Origin: JADZAI01 sp046348585
Lineage (GTDB): Bacteria; Pseudomonadota; Alphaproteobacteria; Micropepsales; Micropepsaceae
Reading direction: 5' to 3'
Length of the DNA stretch: 64,000 nucleotides
Assembly (NCBI GenBank): GCA_046348585.1
Contig: JAXMDZ010000006.1
Location: 1 to 64,000 of the forward strand
Under the pieces are notes generated by a model. That model made no database searches. It had not been told where the DNA came from and saw only the letters and a program-made list of their open reading frames with translations. Positions 17,550 through 26,116 of the stretch are shown here, piece after piece (within the stretch, counting starts at the first letter, position 1; each line of letters begins with the position of its first letter). A program made the position numbers and the translations under genes.

Positions 17550-17852
17550 GATTCGTCGTCGATGTCTACCTCGCCGCCGGCTCTGGCGGCCTGGATACGC
17601 CGGCGCGGCCATGACGCCGATCATGTCTTCGACCTCGGCATGGAAGGGCTACGACGCGGCGATCGAAAGCGTGGGCGGTGGACGCGCAGGCGGTCGTCGT
17701 CACCAAGGACGACGATTTCGCCGGCTCGGCAGGGCAGCTGGATCGTCTGGATCTGCCTCGTCGAACGCCGGGCTGATCGCCGCCGTCGCGCCGCTCTGGG
17801 ACGAAATCTGCGCGCAACTGGCGGGCGGCGCGCGAATCGCGAAATCCGCTAG
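17546..17852 (+). CDS. DUF5615 PIN-like protein, reading frame broken by indels
   Basis: GTG 17546 overlaps the DUF433 stop. Successive pieces in different frames give a typical DUF5615 protein: RFVVDVYLAA, then AAWIRRRGHDADHVFDLGMEG, then DAAIESV, DAQAVVVTKDDDFA, and finally NAGLIAAVAPLWDEICAQLAGG. At least three single-base frame changes occur in about 300 bp. Because neighbouring housekeeping genes are broken in the same way, I attribute this to sequence error. Probably the toxin half of a DUF433/DUF5615 pair. Confidence 0.7.
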
Positions 17853-17891
17853 CGCGGCTTGCGAACGACCGATCGCAACGATCCCGTCCTC

Positions 17892-17918
17892 CTGGCCGGG
17901 CCTGACCTGGCCATCCAG
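17892..17918. repeat. REP-like palindrome (GGCCGGGCCTGACC...GGCC type)
   Basis: Palindromic segment CTGGCCGGGCCTGACCTGG followed by CCATCCAG, between the DUF5615 stop and the HPr stop. The same word, with one base changed, occurs at 56258-56285. It looks like a dispersed extragenic palindrome; two copies are all I see in the window. Confidence 0.55.
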
Positions 17919-17946
17919 CGCCACAGCGGACGCGAACCGGCCGCGC

Positions 17947-18220
17947 CTATTCCTCGTCGAACTTGGCGCAGATCATCTTGCCGATCGCCTCCAGCGCCTC
18001 GCGCGCGTCGGGGCCTTCGGCTTCCACCAGAATGGTCGATCCCGGTGCGCCGCGCCCAGCGTCAGCAGGCTCATGATCGAGGTGCCGTTCACGGTGTCGT
18101 CGCCGCGCGTCACGCGGATCGCGCTCGAACGAGGAGGCGAGCTTGGACGAACTTGGCCGAGGCGCGGGCGTGCAGGCCGCGCTGATTGACGACCAGCATC
18201 TCCTGCGCCAGCTTGGTCAT
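17947..18220 (-). CDS. ptsH: HPr family phosphocarrier, frame broken by indels
   Basis: Pieces give MTKLAQEMLVVNQRGLHARASAKFV with the phosphorylatable His in RGLHARA, then TVNGTSIMSLLTLGA with the HprK target Ser in the usual place, and a C-terminal AIGKMICAKFDEE. The span of 274 bp matches a roughly 90-residue HPr with one net extra base. In alphaproteobacteria this HPr belongs to a regulatory PTS with EIIA-Man and HprK, as here. Frame breaks lie in the first indel-rich block. Confidence 0.88.
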
Positions 18221-18224
18221 CGGC

Positions 18225-18624
18225 TCAGGACTGCCCGCGAGCTCTTGGCTCGCCACGATGATGTATTTGCGGCTCGCTTCCTGCGCCTTGGCCGCGACCT
18301 CGGCGAGCTTTCCCGTCACCCGGCAGCTCGCCAGCTTGATCAGCATGGGCAGGTTCACGCCGGCGATCACCTCGCCCTTCGCCTTGTCCATGACCGAGAT
18401 GGCGAGGTTGAGGGCGTGCCGCCGAACATGTCGGTCAGCAGAATCACGCCGTCGCCCAGATTGACCGCCTTGGCGGCCTCCAGGACTCCCCAGGCGCGCG
18501 TCCATGTCGTCGTCGGGCCGATGCAGATGCCCTTCACATGGGTCTGCGGACCCACGACATGCTCCATGGCGGCGATGAGTTCGGCGGCGAGGCCGCCATG
18601 GGTAACGAGAACGAGACCGATCAT
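18225..18624 (-). CDS. PTS EIIA-Man type regulatory protein, frame broken by indels
   Basis: N-terminal MIGLVLVTHGGLAAELI carries the active-site His (THGGLA); then ILLTDMFGGTPS, and after a frame change LNLAISVMDKAKGEVIAGVNLPMLIKLA. This is the soluble EIIA-Man/fructose-family domain (about 130 aa; ManX/PtsM) without sugar-transport partners. It is typical of the alphaproteobacterial regulatory PTS between hprK and HPr. At least two frame changes; the probable TGA stop is at 18225-18227, just before the HPr ATG. Confidence 0.87.
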
Positions 18625-18751
18625 CTCAAGACTGGGTTGCGCGGGCCCAAGGCCCTGCCGAAGGCGGGCCTTCTGGTGAACCGGGGCCGCCCCCAAGCCT
18701 TCTTCGCGCCATCCATCCGGCGCGGCCGGCCGGCCGATGGCGCGGCGGCGC

Positions 18752-19229
18752 TCACGTCTCGACCCGGCCGAAGGCGGCGGCGGCGATCTTGGCGGGCGTG
18801 CCGGCCTCGCGCGGGTCCAGCGTATAGGCCGGAATGCGCAGCGCCGCGCCCTGCGCCTCGGAAAGCGGGCGGTGGCTGGAACCACATGCGCGGCGGCATC
18901 CGCTCCACCGCCCCGCCGGGGATCAGCCGGATGGCGAGGGCGATACGGACGCGCTCCAGATAGGGCAGGCGGACAAGGCCGATGCCGCGCGCCTCGATCA
19001 GCCCGGCGATGCGCGCCGGAGCCGACCCCCACAGCGCGCCGTCGGCGAGCGCCAGCTCCACCTGGTCGTCGGCGACCAGCATCCTGTCATTGTCGATGAG
19101 GCGGAGCGCAATGTCCGACTTGCCGGCTCCCGGCTCGCCGAGCAGCGCGACGCCGGCCTCGCTGCCGTCCTCGCGCGGCAGGGCGACCAGCGTCGCGTGG
19201 ATGCGGGCATGGGGATCGGCCGGGTTCAT
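18752..19229 (-). CDS. hprK: HPr kinase/phosphorylase, short alphaproteobacterial form, frame broken
   Basis: Walker A ALLGEPGAGKSDIALRLID near residue 30 and the HprK signature GLIEARGIGLVRLPY near residue 75. A frame change follows after about residue 115, and the C-terminus YTLDPREAGTPAKIAAAAFGRVET is in another frame. The span of 478 bp gives about 158 aa, normal for the alphaproteobacterial form that lacks the N-terminal domain. It phosphorylates HPr at Ser. The start is separated from the chvG stop by 9 bp. Confidence 0.9.
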
Positions 19230-19238
19230 GCGCCCTCC

Positions 19239-20838
19239 TCAGGCGAGCGGCAGGCGCACGGTGAAGACCGCGCCGCCATGGCCGCCGGGCGTCGGGCCGG
19301 GCGCGTTGGCGGCCTGGACGTGCCCCGGTGGATATGGACGATCTGCTGCGAAATCGAAAAGGCCGAGGCCCGAGTTCTGACCGAAATGCTCCTCGGGCCG
19401 CGAGGTGTAGAAACGCCGGAAGACGTCCTCCAGATGCTCGGGCGGAATGCCCGGCCCGCTGTCGGCGACGGTCAGCACGGCGGTGTTGCCCTCGCGGGCG
19501 AGCGTCACCCGCACCGTGCCGTCCGGCAGCGCGAGAAGGAGAGCGCGCGGTCGGTCGACGAGCATCGGCGCAGCACCTGGCCGAGCGGCCCGGCGAGGCC
19601 GGTGACGACGAGGTCGCTGCGCTCGGCCCCAGACGGCGCGCTCACCGCGATGCGCGGCCCCGTCTCCTTCTGACAGATCGCCGCCACGTCGCGGGCGACG
19701 CACGAGGTCCACCGGCTCGGCCTTCTCGCGCGCCAGTTCGGCGTCGAGCCGCGAAGCGTCCGAGATGTCGCTGACCAGGCGGTTGACCGCGCCATGTCGT
19801 CCTCGATCACCGCCATCAGCCTCTTCGCTGCTCGGCGTCGCGCGGCGCATGGTCTCGACCGCGCTCTTCAGGCTGGTCAGCGGGTTCTTGATCTCGTGCG
19901 CCACGTCGGCGGCGAACTGCTCGATCGCGTCGATCCGGTCGTAGAGCGCCTCGGTCATCTCCTGCAGCGAGCCCGACAGATCGCCGATCTCGTCGCCGCG
20001 ATGGCTGAAATCGTAACGAGGCCCGGCTCACCCGCTGGCGGGCCTCGTCGGCGTGCGCGTCGGCCAGCGCTCGATCGGCCGCGCGATATTGCGCGCCATC
20101 AGGATCGGCGGTGGCGAACATCACGGCGATGGCGATCAGCGACAATTGCAGGATGGCGAGCCGCTCCTGCCCGAGGATCGCGCCGATGTCGCCGCCCTCG
20201 CTGGTGAGGTGCAGCACGCCCAGCACCAGCTGATAGCGCTGCACCGGCACCGCGACCGAAAGGATGAGATCGCCGGTCGAATTGACCCTGACCGCGCTCG
20301 ACGCCTTCGCCTGCAAGGCTTCGGCGATCTCGCCGTAGAAGGTGCCGTCGGCCCCTGCAATTCCTGATAGGCGGATAATCCTGCCCCGGCGCCCAGCGCC
20401 AGCCACTCGTAGACGCCGTTCATCCATTCGAGGCGAAGAAGGAATGGGCGGCGGCAGGCGATTGGTCACCACCTCGTTGGAAGGCACGATGATGCGGCTG
20501 CACGAGCTGAGCAGGCCCTTGCGGTCGAACAGGCGCACCCGCGCGTCGGTCTGGGCGACGAGCCGGCGCAGCAGCGGCACCGCCAGCGCATCGTCGACGC
20601 CCATCGCCTCCGGGCCGGTGGTGGCGCTTTCGGCGAGCGCCGCGGCGATGATCGCGCCCTGCGTCTTCAGCGACAGGATGCGCTCGTCGATCATGCCGAC
20701 GCGCAGGTTCAGCCAGAACGTGCCCGAGATCAGCACCAGCAGCGCGATGAGGTTCAGCGCGATGATCAGGCGCGTGAGGCCGCGCCGCCGCCGCCGTGGC
20801 GCGCCCGCGATCCGTGTCTGGCTGTTCCCGGCGCCCAA
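19239..20838 (-). CDS. chvG: Sensor histidine kinase ChvG (ExoS/BvrS-like), frame broken by indels
   Basis: N-terminal TM LIIALNLIALLVLISGTFWLNLRVG, a periplasmic sensor segment, and a second TM near LAILQLSLIAIAVMFA. The H-box is canonical (ADVAHEIKNPLTSLKSAVE) and the G1/G2 region reads VADSGPGIPPEH. Many frame changes are scattered along it. The start is uncertain: I used a TTG at 20838; a lost ATG is as likely. With ChvI it forms the conserved envelope/acid-stress two-component system that in rhizobia and Brucella controls envelope and virulence genes. It lies between chvI and hprK as in many alphaproteobacteria. Confidence 0.88.
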
Positions 20839-20869
20839 CGGCCCGTCCCGTTCCGGCGCCTCCGCGCCG

Positions 20870-21582
20870 TCAGGCTTCCTTGAAGCGGTAGCCGACGCCG
20901 TAGAGCGTCTCGATCGAATCGAACTCGTCGTCGACCGCCTTGAACTTCTGCGCAGCCGCTTGATGTGGCTGTCGATGGTGCGGTCGTCGACATAGACCTG
21001 GTCGTCATAGGCGGCGTCCATCAGATGGTCGCGGCTCTTGACGAAGCCGGGCCGCTGGGCGAGCGCCTGGAGGATCAGGAATTCGGCATTGTCAGCGTGA
21101 CCGACTTTTCCGGCCCAGCTGGTGGCGTGGCGCTGCGGGTCCATCGACAGCTTGCCGCGGCGCCGAAGGCGGCCTGCGCCGGATCGCCGGCCGCCGCCCC
21201 GTTCGCGCCGCCCGCCCGCGCCTCGGCGCGGCGCAGCACGGCGCGCACGCGCTCCAGCAGCAGCAGGCGCTGCGAGAACGGTTTCTTGATGTAGTCGTCG
21301 GCCCCGGCGTTCAGCGCCATCAGCTCGTCGATCTCCTCGTCCTTCGAGGTCAGGAAGATCACCGGCAATTCGCTCTTCTGGCGCAACCGGCGCAGCACTT
21401 CCATGCCGTCCATGCGCGGCATCTTGATGTCGAGGACGGCGAGATCGGGCGGGGTGGACGAGAACGCTGCCAGCGCCGCCGCCCCGTCGGTATAGGTGCG
21501 CACGTGATAGCCTCCTGCTCCAGCGCCATGGAGACCGAGGTCAGATGTTCTTGTCGTCGTCGACGAGGGCGATCGTGGGCAT
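20870..21582 (-). CDS. chvI: Response regulator ChvI (OmpR family), frame broken by indels
   Basis: Receiver domain with VLDIKMPRMDG (phosphoacceptor Asp) and FLTSKDEEIDEL, AGADDYIKKPFSQ with the conserved Lys. The C-terminal winged helix lies in other frames (DDRTIDSHIKRLR, TLYGVGYRFKEA). ATG 21582 to TGA 20870 spans 713 bp, matching about 237 aa. Frame changes occur near 21548, near 21512 and in the DNA-binding domain. It is the cognate regulator of ChvG directly downstream. Confidence 0.9.
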
Positions 21583-21658
21583 GGGCGCTTAAGGGCTCTC
21601 GGCTTGAATCGGGCTAGAGTGATCGACGCCGCCGTGCGGCGCAACCTGTCGGAACGTC

Positions 21659-23089
21659 TCATAGCCGCCGCACCTCGCGCCGGGCAATGACCCGGAAGCG
21701 CGCGACCAGCACGATCAGCGCCGCCCCGACCCCGGTCATCAGCCCGAAGATCAGCCCCGCCGCGCCGTGGCCGAGCGGGAAGGCGAAGGCCCAGGCGGCG
21801 GGCACGCCGACGATCAGGAAGCCGAGGGCGTAGGCGGCCATCGCGGTGCTCATGTCGCCCGCCCCGCGCAGCGCCCCCATGGCGACCGACATCGCGCCGG
21901 CGACCGGCATGAAGATACCCGCCGCGACGATGGTCCCCGCCGCGATGGCGAGCGAAGCCGCGTCGGTGTGCAGGAAGATGTCGCCGATCGCCGCCGGGAA
22001 GGCGACGAAGACCGCGGCGATCGCGGTCATCAGCAAGGTGCCGAGCGCGATCCCGGTCCAGCCGCGAGACCTTCATCCCCGCCCGGTCGCGCCGCCTGAC
22101 CGCGAAGCCGACCCGCATCGCTGGTCGCCGCCGCCATGCCGTTGGCGGCCATATAGGCGAGGGTGAGGAGATTGATCGTCACCTGGATGGGCGGCGAGCG
22201 AGGCCGCGCCCAAGAGCCCCGCCATCTGGGCGAGCGTCGCATAGGCGCCGTTCTCGATGCCGCCGGTCGCCGCCACCGGCAGGCCGATCCGCCAGATCCC
22301 CTTGACGATCCCCGTCTCGCGCGGCGCGCCCCGGCCGATGCCGTATTTGGCGCGGTCGCTCTGGCTCAGCACGACGGCCAGCATGGCGGCGAAGATGCCC
22401 CAGCGTATGGCGCTGGTGGTCATCATCGCGCCCGCCGCGCCCATCGGCTCGACGAGGCCCCGGTCGCCCAGCACGACGATCCCGTCGGCGAGGAGGTTCA
22501 GCACATTGGCGGCCAGCATGATCGCCATCCCGGCGCGCGGACGGCCGATCCCTTCCATGAAATAGCCGCAGGCGATGTAGAGCAGCAGGCCCGGCATCCC
22601 CCAGGCGAACTGGAACGTCACCCCGGCCGCCCCGCGCGCCAGATCGGGACTGTGGCCGATCGCCAGGAACAGCGCCCGGCCGCGAACGGGATCGCCATGA
22701 AGACCGCGCCCAGCACGGCGGCATGGATCAGCGCCACCCGGCCAGATCGCGCCGCAGCGGGCATAGTCGCGTCTCGTTGGCCTGGGCGACCAGCACCATC
22801 GCGCCCTGGAGCAGGCCGACCGAGGCCAGCATGAAGGCCATCAGCGGCGACAGGCCGAGGCCGAGATAGGCGACCTCGCGCCCTGCCGCCCGGCCGGTCA
22901 TCAGCGTATCGACGGCCAGCATGACGACGAGACCGGCCTCGGCGCCGCCATCACCGGCCCGGCCGCAGCATCCGCCCGGCCTCGGCCAGCGCGGCGGCGC
23001 GCCCCGGCGGGGCGGGCGGGTCGGCGGGCCGCTCATGCGGGCGGCCGGGCCGGGACGGCGATGCGGATCGGGACGGCGAGGGCGTTCAC
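21659..23089 (-). CDS. MATE family efflux transporter, frame broken by indels
   Basis: Hydrophobic segments spread over several frames give a MATE/NorM-type protein: LSPLMAFMLASVGLLQGAMVLVAQ, FQFAWGMPGLLLYIACGYFMEGIGRPRAGMAI (split here for brevity), ATGGIENGAYATLAQMAGL, and the C-terminal half GALRGAGDMSTAMAAYALGF. The GTG at 23089 follows GGAGG; the span of 477 codons is normal. It is inserted between chvI and pckA, which are often direct neighbours in relatives. Substrate unknown. Confidence 0.82.
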
Positions 23090-23398
23090 GCGGCCTCCCT
23101 AGCACCGGCCGCCCGGCTTGGCGAAGGCCCGTTTTCCGCGCCAGAACTGCGCTGCGTCAGGCGGCGGCCTCACCGCCCGGCAGGCCGCCCCTGCGACATG
23201 ATTGCATCCGCCGGGTCCGATCGCGTAAATTGGGGCCGCCTTCTGGGGGAGCAGGAGGCGGCAGTCGCGTATAAGGGATCGCAATCGAGAGACCCGCAGG
23301 GACGGGCGATCGGACGACGGACAACGACCGCCCGAACCGCAAAGACAGTCCGCTGCGCGCAAGGCGCGTCGGCACAGGCGTGCGCCAGGAGACCAGAC
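23090..23398. other. Intergenic region between divergent MATE gene and pckA
   Basis: About 309 bp with no supported gene. It must hold the promoters of both divergent genes, and GGAG lies shortly before the pckA GTG. No palindrome or terminator stands out. The region lies in the indel-rich block, so motif calls are unreliable. Confidence 0.5.
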
Positions 23399-25009
23399 GT
23401 GAAGCAGACCGGCCCGAAGATCTCGCCGTCGGCCTTCGGCCCAGGGCTTCCGCAACCTTCGCGGCGGCGCATTGAACTGGGGTCCGGCGGCGCTGATCGA
23501 AACCGCGGTGGCGCGCGGCGAGGGCCAGCTGTCGAAGGACGGTTTCGTGGTCAAGACCGCGAACACACCGGCCGCTCGGCGGGCGACAAGTTCACGGTCC
23601 GCGACGAGCTGACCGAGAAGCAGATCTGGTGGGACAACAACAAGGCGATGGCCCCGGCGCAGTTCGACGCGCTTGAGGAAGCCTTCCTCGCCTACGCCCA
23701 GAACAAGGAGCTGTTCGTTCAGGACTCTTCGGCGGCGCCGATCTGCGCCACCGCGTGAAGGTCCGCGTGGTCACCGAGTTCGCCTGGCACCTGCTCTTCA
23801 TCCGCCATCTGCTGATCCGCCCCGAACTCGCCGAGCCTTCGCCGATTTCGCGCCGGAGTTCACCATCGTCGACTTCCCGGCTTCCGCGCCGATCCGGCCC
23901 GCCACGGCACCGCCGGCGGCACGGTCATCGGCGTCACTCTCTCCAAGAAGCTGATCCTCATCGGCGGCACCTCCTATGCCGGCGAGATGAAGAAGTCGGT
24001 CTTCACGATCCTCAACTTCCTGCTGCCGCAGAAGCGCGTGATGCCGATGCACTGCTCGGCCAATGTCGGGACCGACGGCGCAGCGGCGATCTTCTTCGGC
24101 CTCTCGGGCACCGGCAAGACGACGCTCTCGGCCGACGCCTCGCGCACGCTGATCGGCGACGACGAGCACGGCTGGTCCGAGACGGGCGTCTTCACCTCGA
24201 AGGCGGCTGCTACGCCAAGATGATCCGCCTCAGCCCCGAGGCCGAGCCCGAGATCTACGCCACCACCAGGCGGTCTGGCACGGTGCTGGAGAACGTCGTG
24301 ATGGACGAGGCGACGCGCGAGCTCGACCTCGACGACGCCTCGCTCGCCGAGAACGGCATGGCGCCTATCCCATCGACTTCATCCCGAACGCGCTGGGCGA
24401 CCGGCCGCGCCGGCCACCCGAAGAACGTCATCATGCTGACCGCCGACCCTTCGGCGTGCTGCCGCCGATCGCCAGGCTGACGCCCGATCAGGCGATGTAT
24501 CACTTCCTGTCGGGCTTCACGGCCAAGGTCGCGGGCAACCGAAAAGGGCCTCGGCAAGGAGCCGCAGCCGACCCTTCTCGACCTGCTCGGCATGCCTCTT
24601 CATGCCGCGCCACCCGTCCGAATACGGCAATCTGCTCAAAGACCTCATCGCCGAGCACAAGACCGATTGCTGGCTGGAACAACACCGGCTGGACCGGCGG
24701 GGCCTTCGGGCGGGCAGCCGCATGCCGATCAAGGCGACCCGGGCACTGCTCAACGCGGCGCTCGACGGCTCGCTGGCCAAGGCCGAGTTCCGCACCGATC
24801 CCAATTTCGGCTTTGAGGTGCCGGTGGCGGTCACCGGCGTCGATCCGAAGATCCTGAACCCGCGCGAGACCTGGGCCGACACCGCCGCCTACGACGCGCA
24901 GGCCGCCCGCCTCGTCTCGATGTTCCGCGAGAACTTCAAGAAGTTCGAAAGCCACGTCACCGACGAAGTCCGCGCCGCCGCCCCCGGCCTCAAGCTCGCC
25001 GCCGAATAG
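23399..25009 (+). CDS. pckA: Phosphoenolpyruvate carboxykinase (ATP), frame broken by many indels
   Basis: Gluconeogenic enzyme converting oxaloacetate to PEP. The span of exactly 537 codons from GTG 23399 to TAG 25009 matches alphaproteobacterial PckA. Pieces include GEGQLSKDGF, GGTSYAGEMKKSVF, MPMHCSANVG, the kinase-1a loop GLSGTGKTTLSAD, and LLNAALDGSLAKAEF near the end. At least 14 single-base changes can be located by comparison with the family (for example a lost g near 23558 and extra bases near 24401 and 24537). Full length with random indels argues for sequence error. Next to chvI-chvG as in rhizobia. Confidence 0.93.
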
Positions 25010-25238
25010 GCCGCCATCGGCTTGCCTTCCCCCATTGGGGGAAGGTGCCCGAAGGGCGGAAAGGGGCCTTGGCCGTGAAACGCCGGGCCGCACGCGGACA
25101 CGCGCCGTCTCGGGCCTCAAGCTCGTCGCCGAGCAGGCCGCCATCGCTTTGCCTTCCCCCATTGGGGGAAGGTGCCCGAAGGGCGGAAGGGGGCCTTGGG
25201 CGTGAAGCGCCGAGCCGCACGCGCGCCGCTTGCCTTGA
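24986..25238. repeat. Tandem duplication of the pckA tail plus a palindromic extragenic element
   Basis: Two units of about 127 bp (24986-25112 and 25113-25238). Each starts with the last codons of pckA (GGCCTCAAGCTCG) and contains the palindrome CCTTCCCCCATTGGGGGAAGG followed by TGCCCGAAGGGCGGAA (quoted in two parts). The second copy of the coding end has its stop codon changed to CAG and is not part of the gene. The palindrome resembles a common alphaproteobacterial extragenic repeat. Confidence 0.85.
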
Positions 25239-25263
25239 CAAACGTACAAGTAATTTGTACGCT
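25235..25263 (+). promoter_or_regulatory. higBA promoter with embedded operator
   Basis: A TTGACA box at 25235-25240 and TACGCT at 25258-25263 are spaced by 17 bp. Between and overlapping them lies a perfect inverted repeat CGTACAA-GTAAT-TTGTACG (25243-25261). A repressor bound there would block the -10 region. The likely binder is HigA, encoded as the second gene of the operon, giving negative autoregulation. Confidence 0.75.
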
Positions 25264-25288
25264 TTGAACGGTCGGAAGCGTTGGCGAC

Positions 25289-25570
25289 GTGATCAAGAGC
25301 TTCAAGGACAAGCGCACCGCCGATCTGGCGCGCGGCGTCATCCCCAGGCGGCTTGCGGAGGACGTGGCGGCGCGGGCGGTGGTCAAGCTCTTCCAGCTCG
25401 ATACCGTCACGCGCGTCGAGGATTTGCGCGTTCCGCCGGGCAACGAACTGGAACGTCTGAAGGGCGACCGGGCCGGGCAGTATTCGATCCGCGTCAACCG
25501 GCAATGGCGCATCTGCTTCCGCTGGCGCGACGGTCACGCCTATGACGCCGAATTCGTCGACTATCATTGA
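25289..25570 (+). CDS. higB: HigB-type toxin (RelE/ParE superfamily)
   Basis: Protein of 93 aa starting at GTG 25289. It matches HigB/RelE-like mRNA interferases: IKSFKDKRTADLARG at the start, LRVPPGNELERLKGDRAGQYSIRVN and WRICFRW in the middle, and YDAEFVDYH at the end. The conserved basic and aromatic residues of the RelE fold are present. Toxin first, antitoxin second is the usual higBA order. It lies in the intact interval between the two indel-rich blocks. Confidence 0.93.
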   Translation: MIKSFKDKRTADLARGVIPRRLAEDVAARAVVKLFQLDTVTRVEDLRVPPGNELERLKGDRAGQYSIRVNRQWRICFRWRDGHAYDAEFVDYH

Positions 25571-25580
25571 GAAGAAGGCC

Positions 25581-25880
25581 ATGTCCCGCACCATTCCCCT
25601 CCCGCACCCGGGAACCGTCCTGAAGGACGAGTTTCTCGATCCCATGGGGGTCTCGGTCTATGCGCTGGCGAAGGCGATCGGCGTGCCGCGCAGCCGGATC
25701 AACGAAATCTGCCATGGCCGCCAGGGCATCACCGCGCGCATCGCGCTGCGGCTCGGCCGCTTCTTCGGCGTCGATCCGCAATGGTTCATGAACATGCAAT
25801 CGAAATACGACCTCGACCGCTCGGCGCGCGAACTCGGCCCCGCCCTCGAAGGCATCGAGCCCTATCGCCGCGCCGCCTAG
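25581..25880 (+). CDS. higA: HigA-type antitoxin, XRE helix-turn-helix
   Basis: Protein of 99 aa of the HigA addiction-module family: PHPGTVLKDEFLDPMGVSVYALAK with the HTH in AIGVPRSRINEICHGRQGIT, then ALRLGRFFGVDPQWFMNMQ. Start ATG 25581 lies 10 bp after the higB stop. It should neutralise HigB and repress the promoter through the palindrome at 25243-25261. Confidence 0.94.
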   Translation: MSRTIPLPHPGTVLKDEFLDPMGVSVYALAKAIGVPRSRINEICHGRQGITARIALRLGRFFGVDPQWFMNMQSKYDLDRSARELGPALEGIEPYRRAA

Positions 25881-26116
25881 CGCCGCGCCCCCTGCGCGCC
25901 CACCGTCCTTGAATATAGTCCTAATTGCTGCTAGTCATCCGGACCGGAGGATGAGGTCATGGGTTCGGGTCTGGACGCTGGGATGACGGGCGGGGCGGTC
26001 GCCATCCGCGCCTTGCCGTCTCGCGCGCACCCCCTCCCCCCCCCCGCCCCCCGGGTGCGGAACGAAGATGCTTTGTGTCGCGGCCGCGACATATCGTGTC
26101 GCACGATGAGCGCGCC

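Noticed and set aside
25905..26070. Poly-C run as a mobile-element boundary
   Set aside because: No target-site duplication or transposase; only a C-rich tract before the FAD oxidase.
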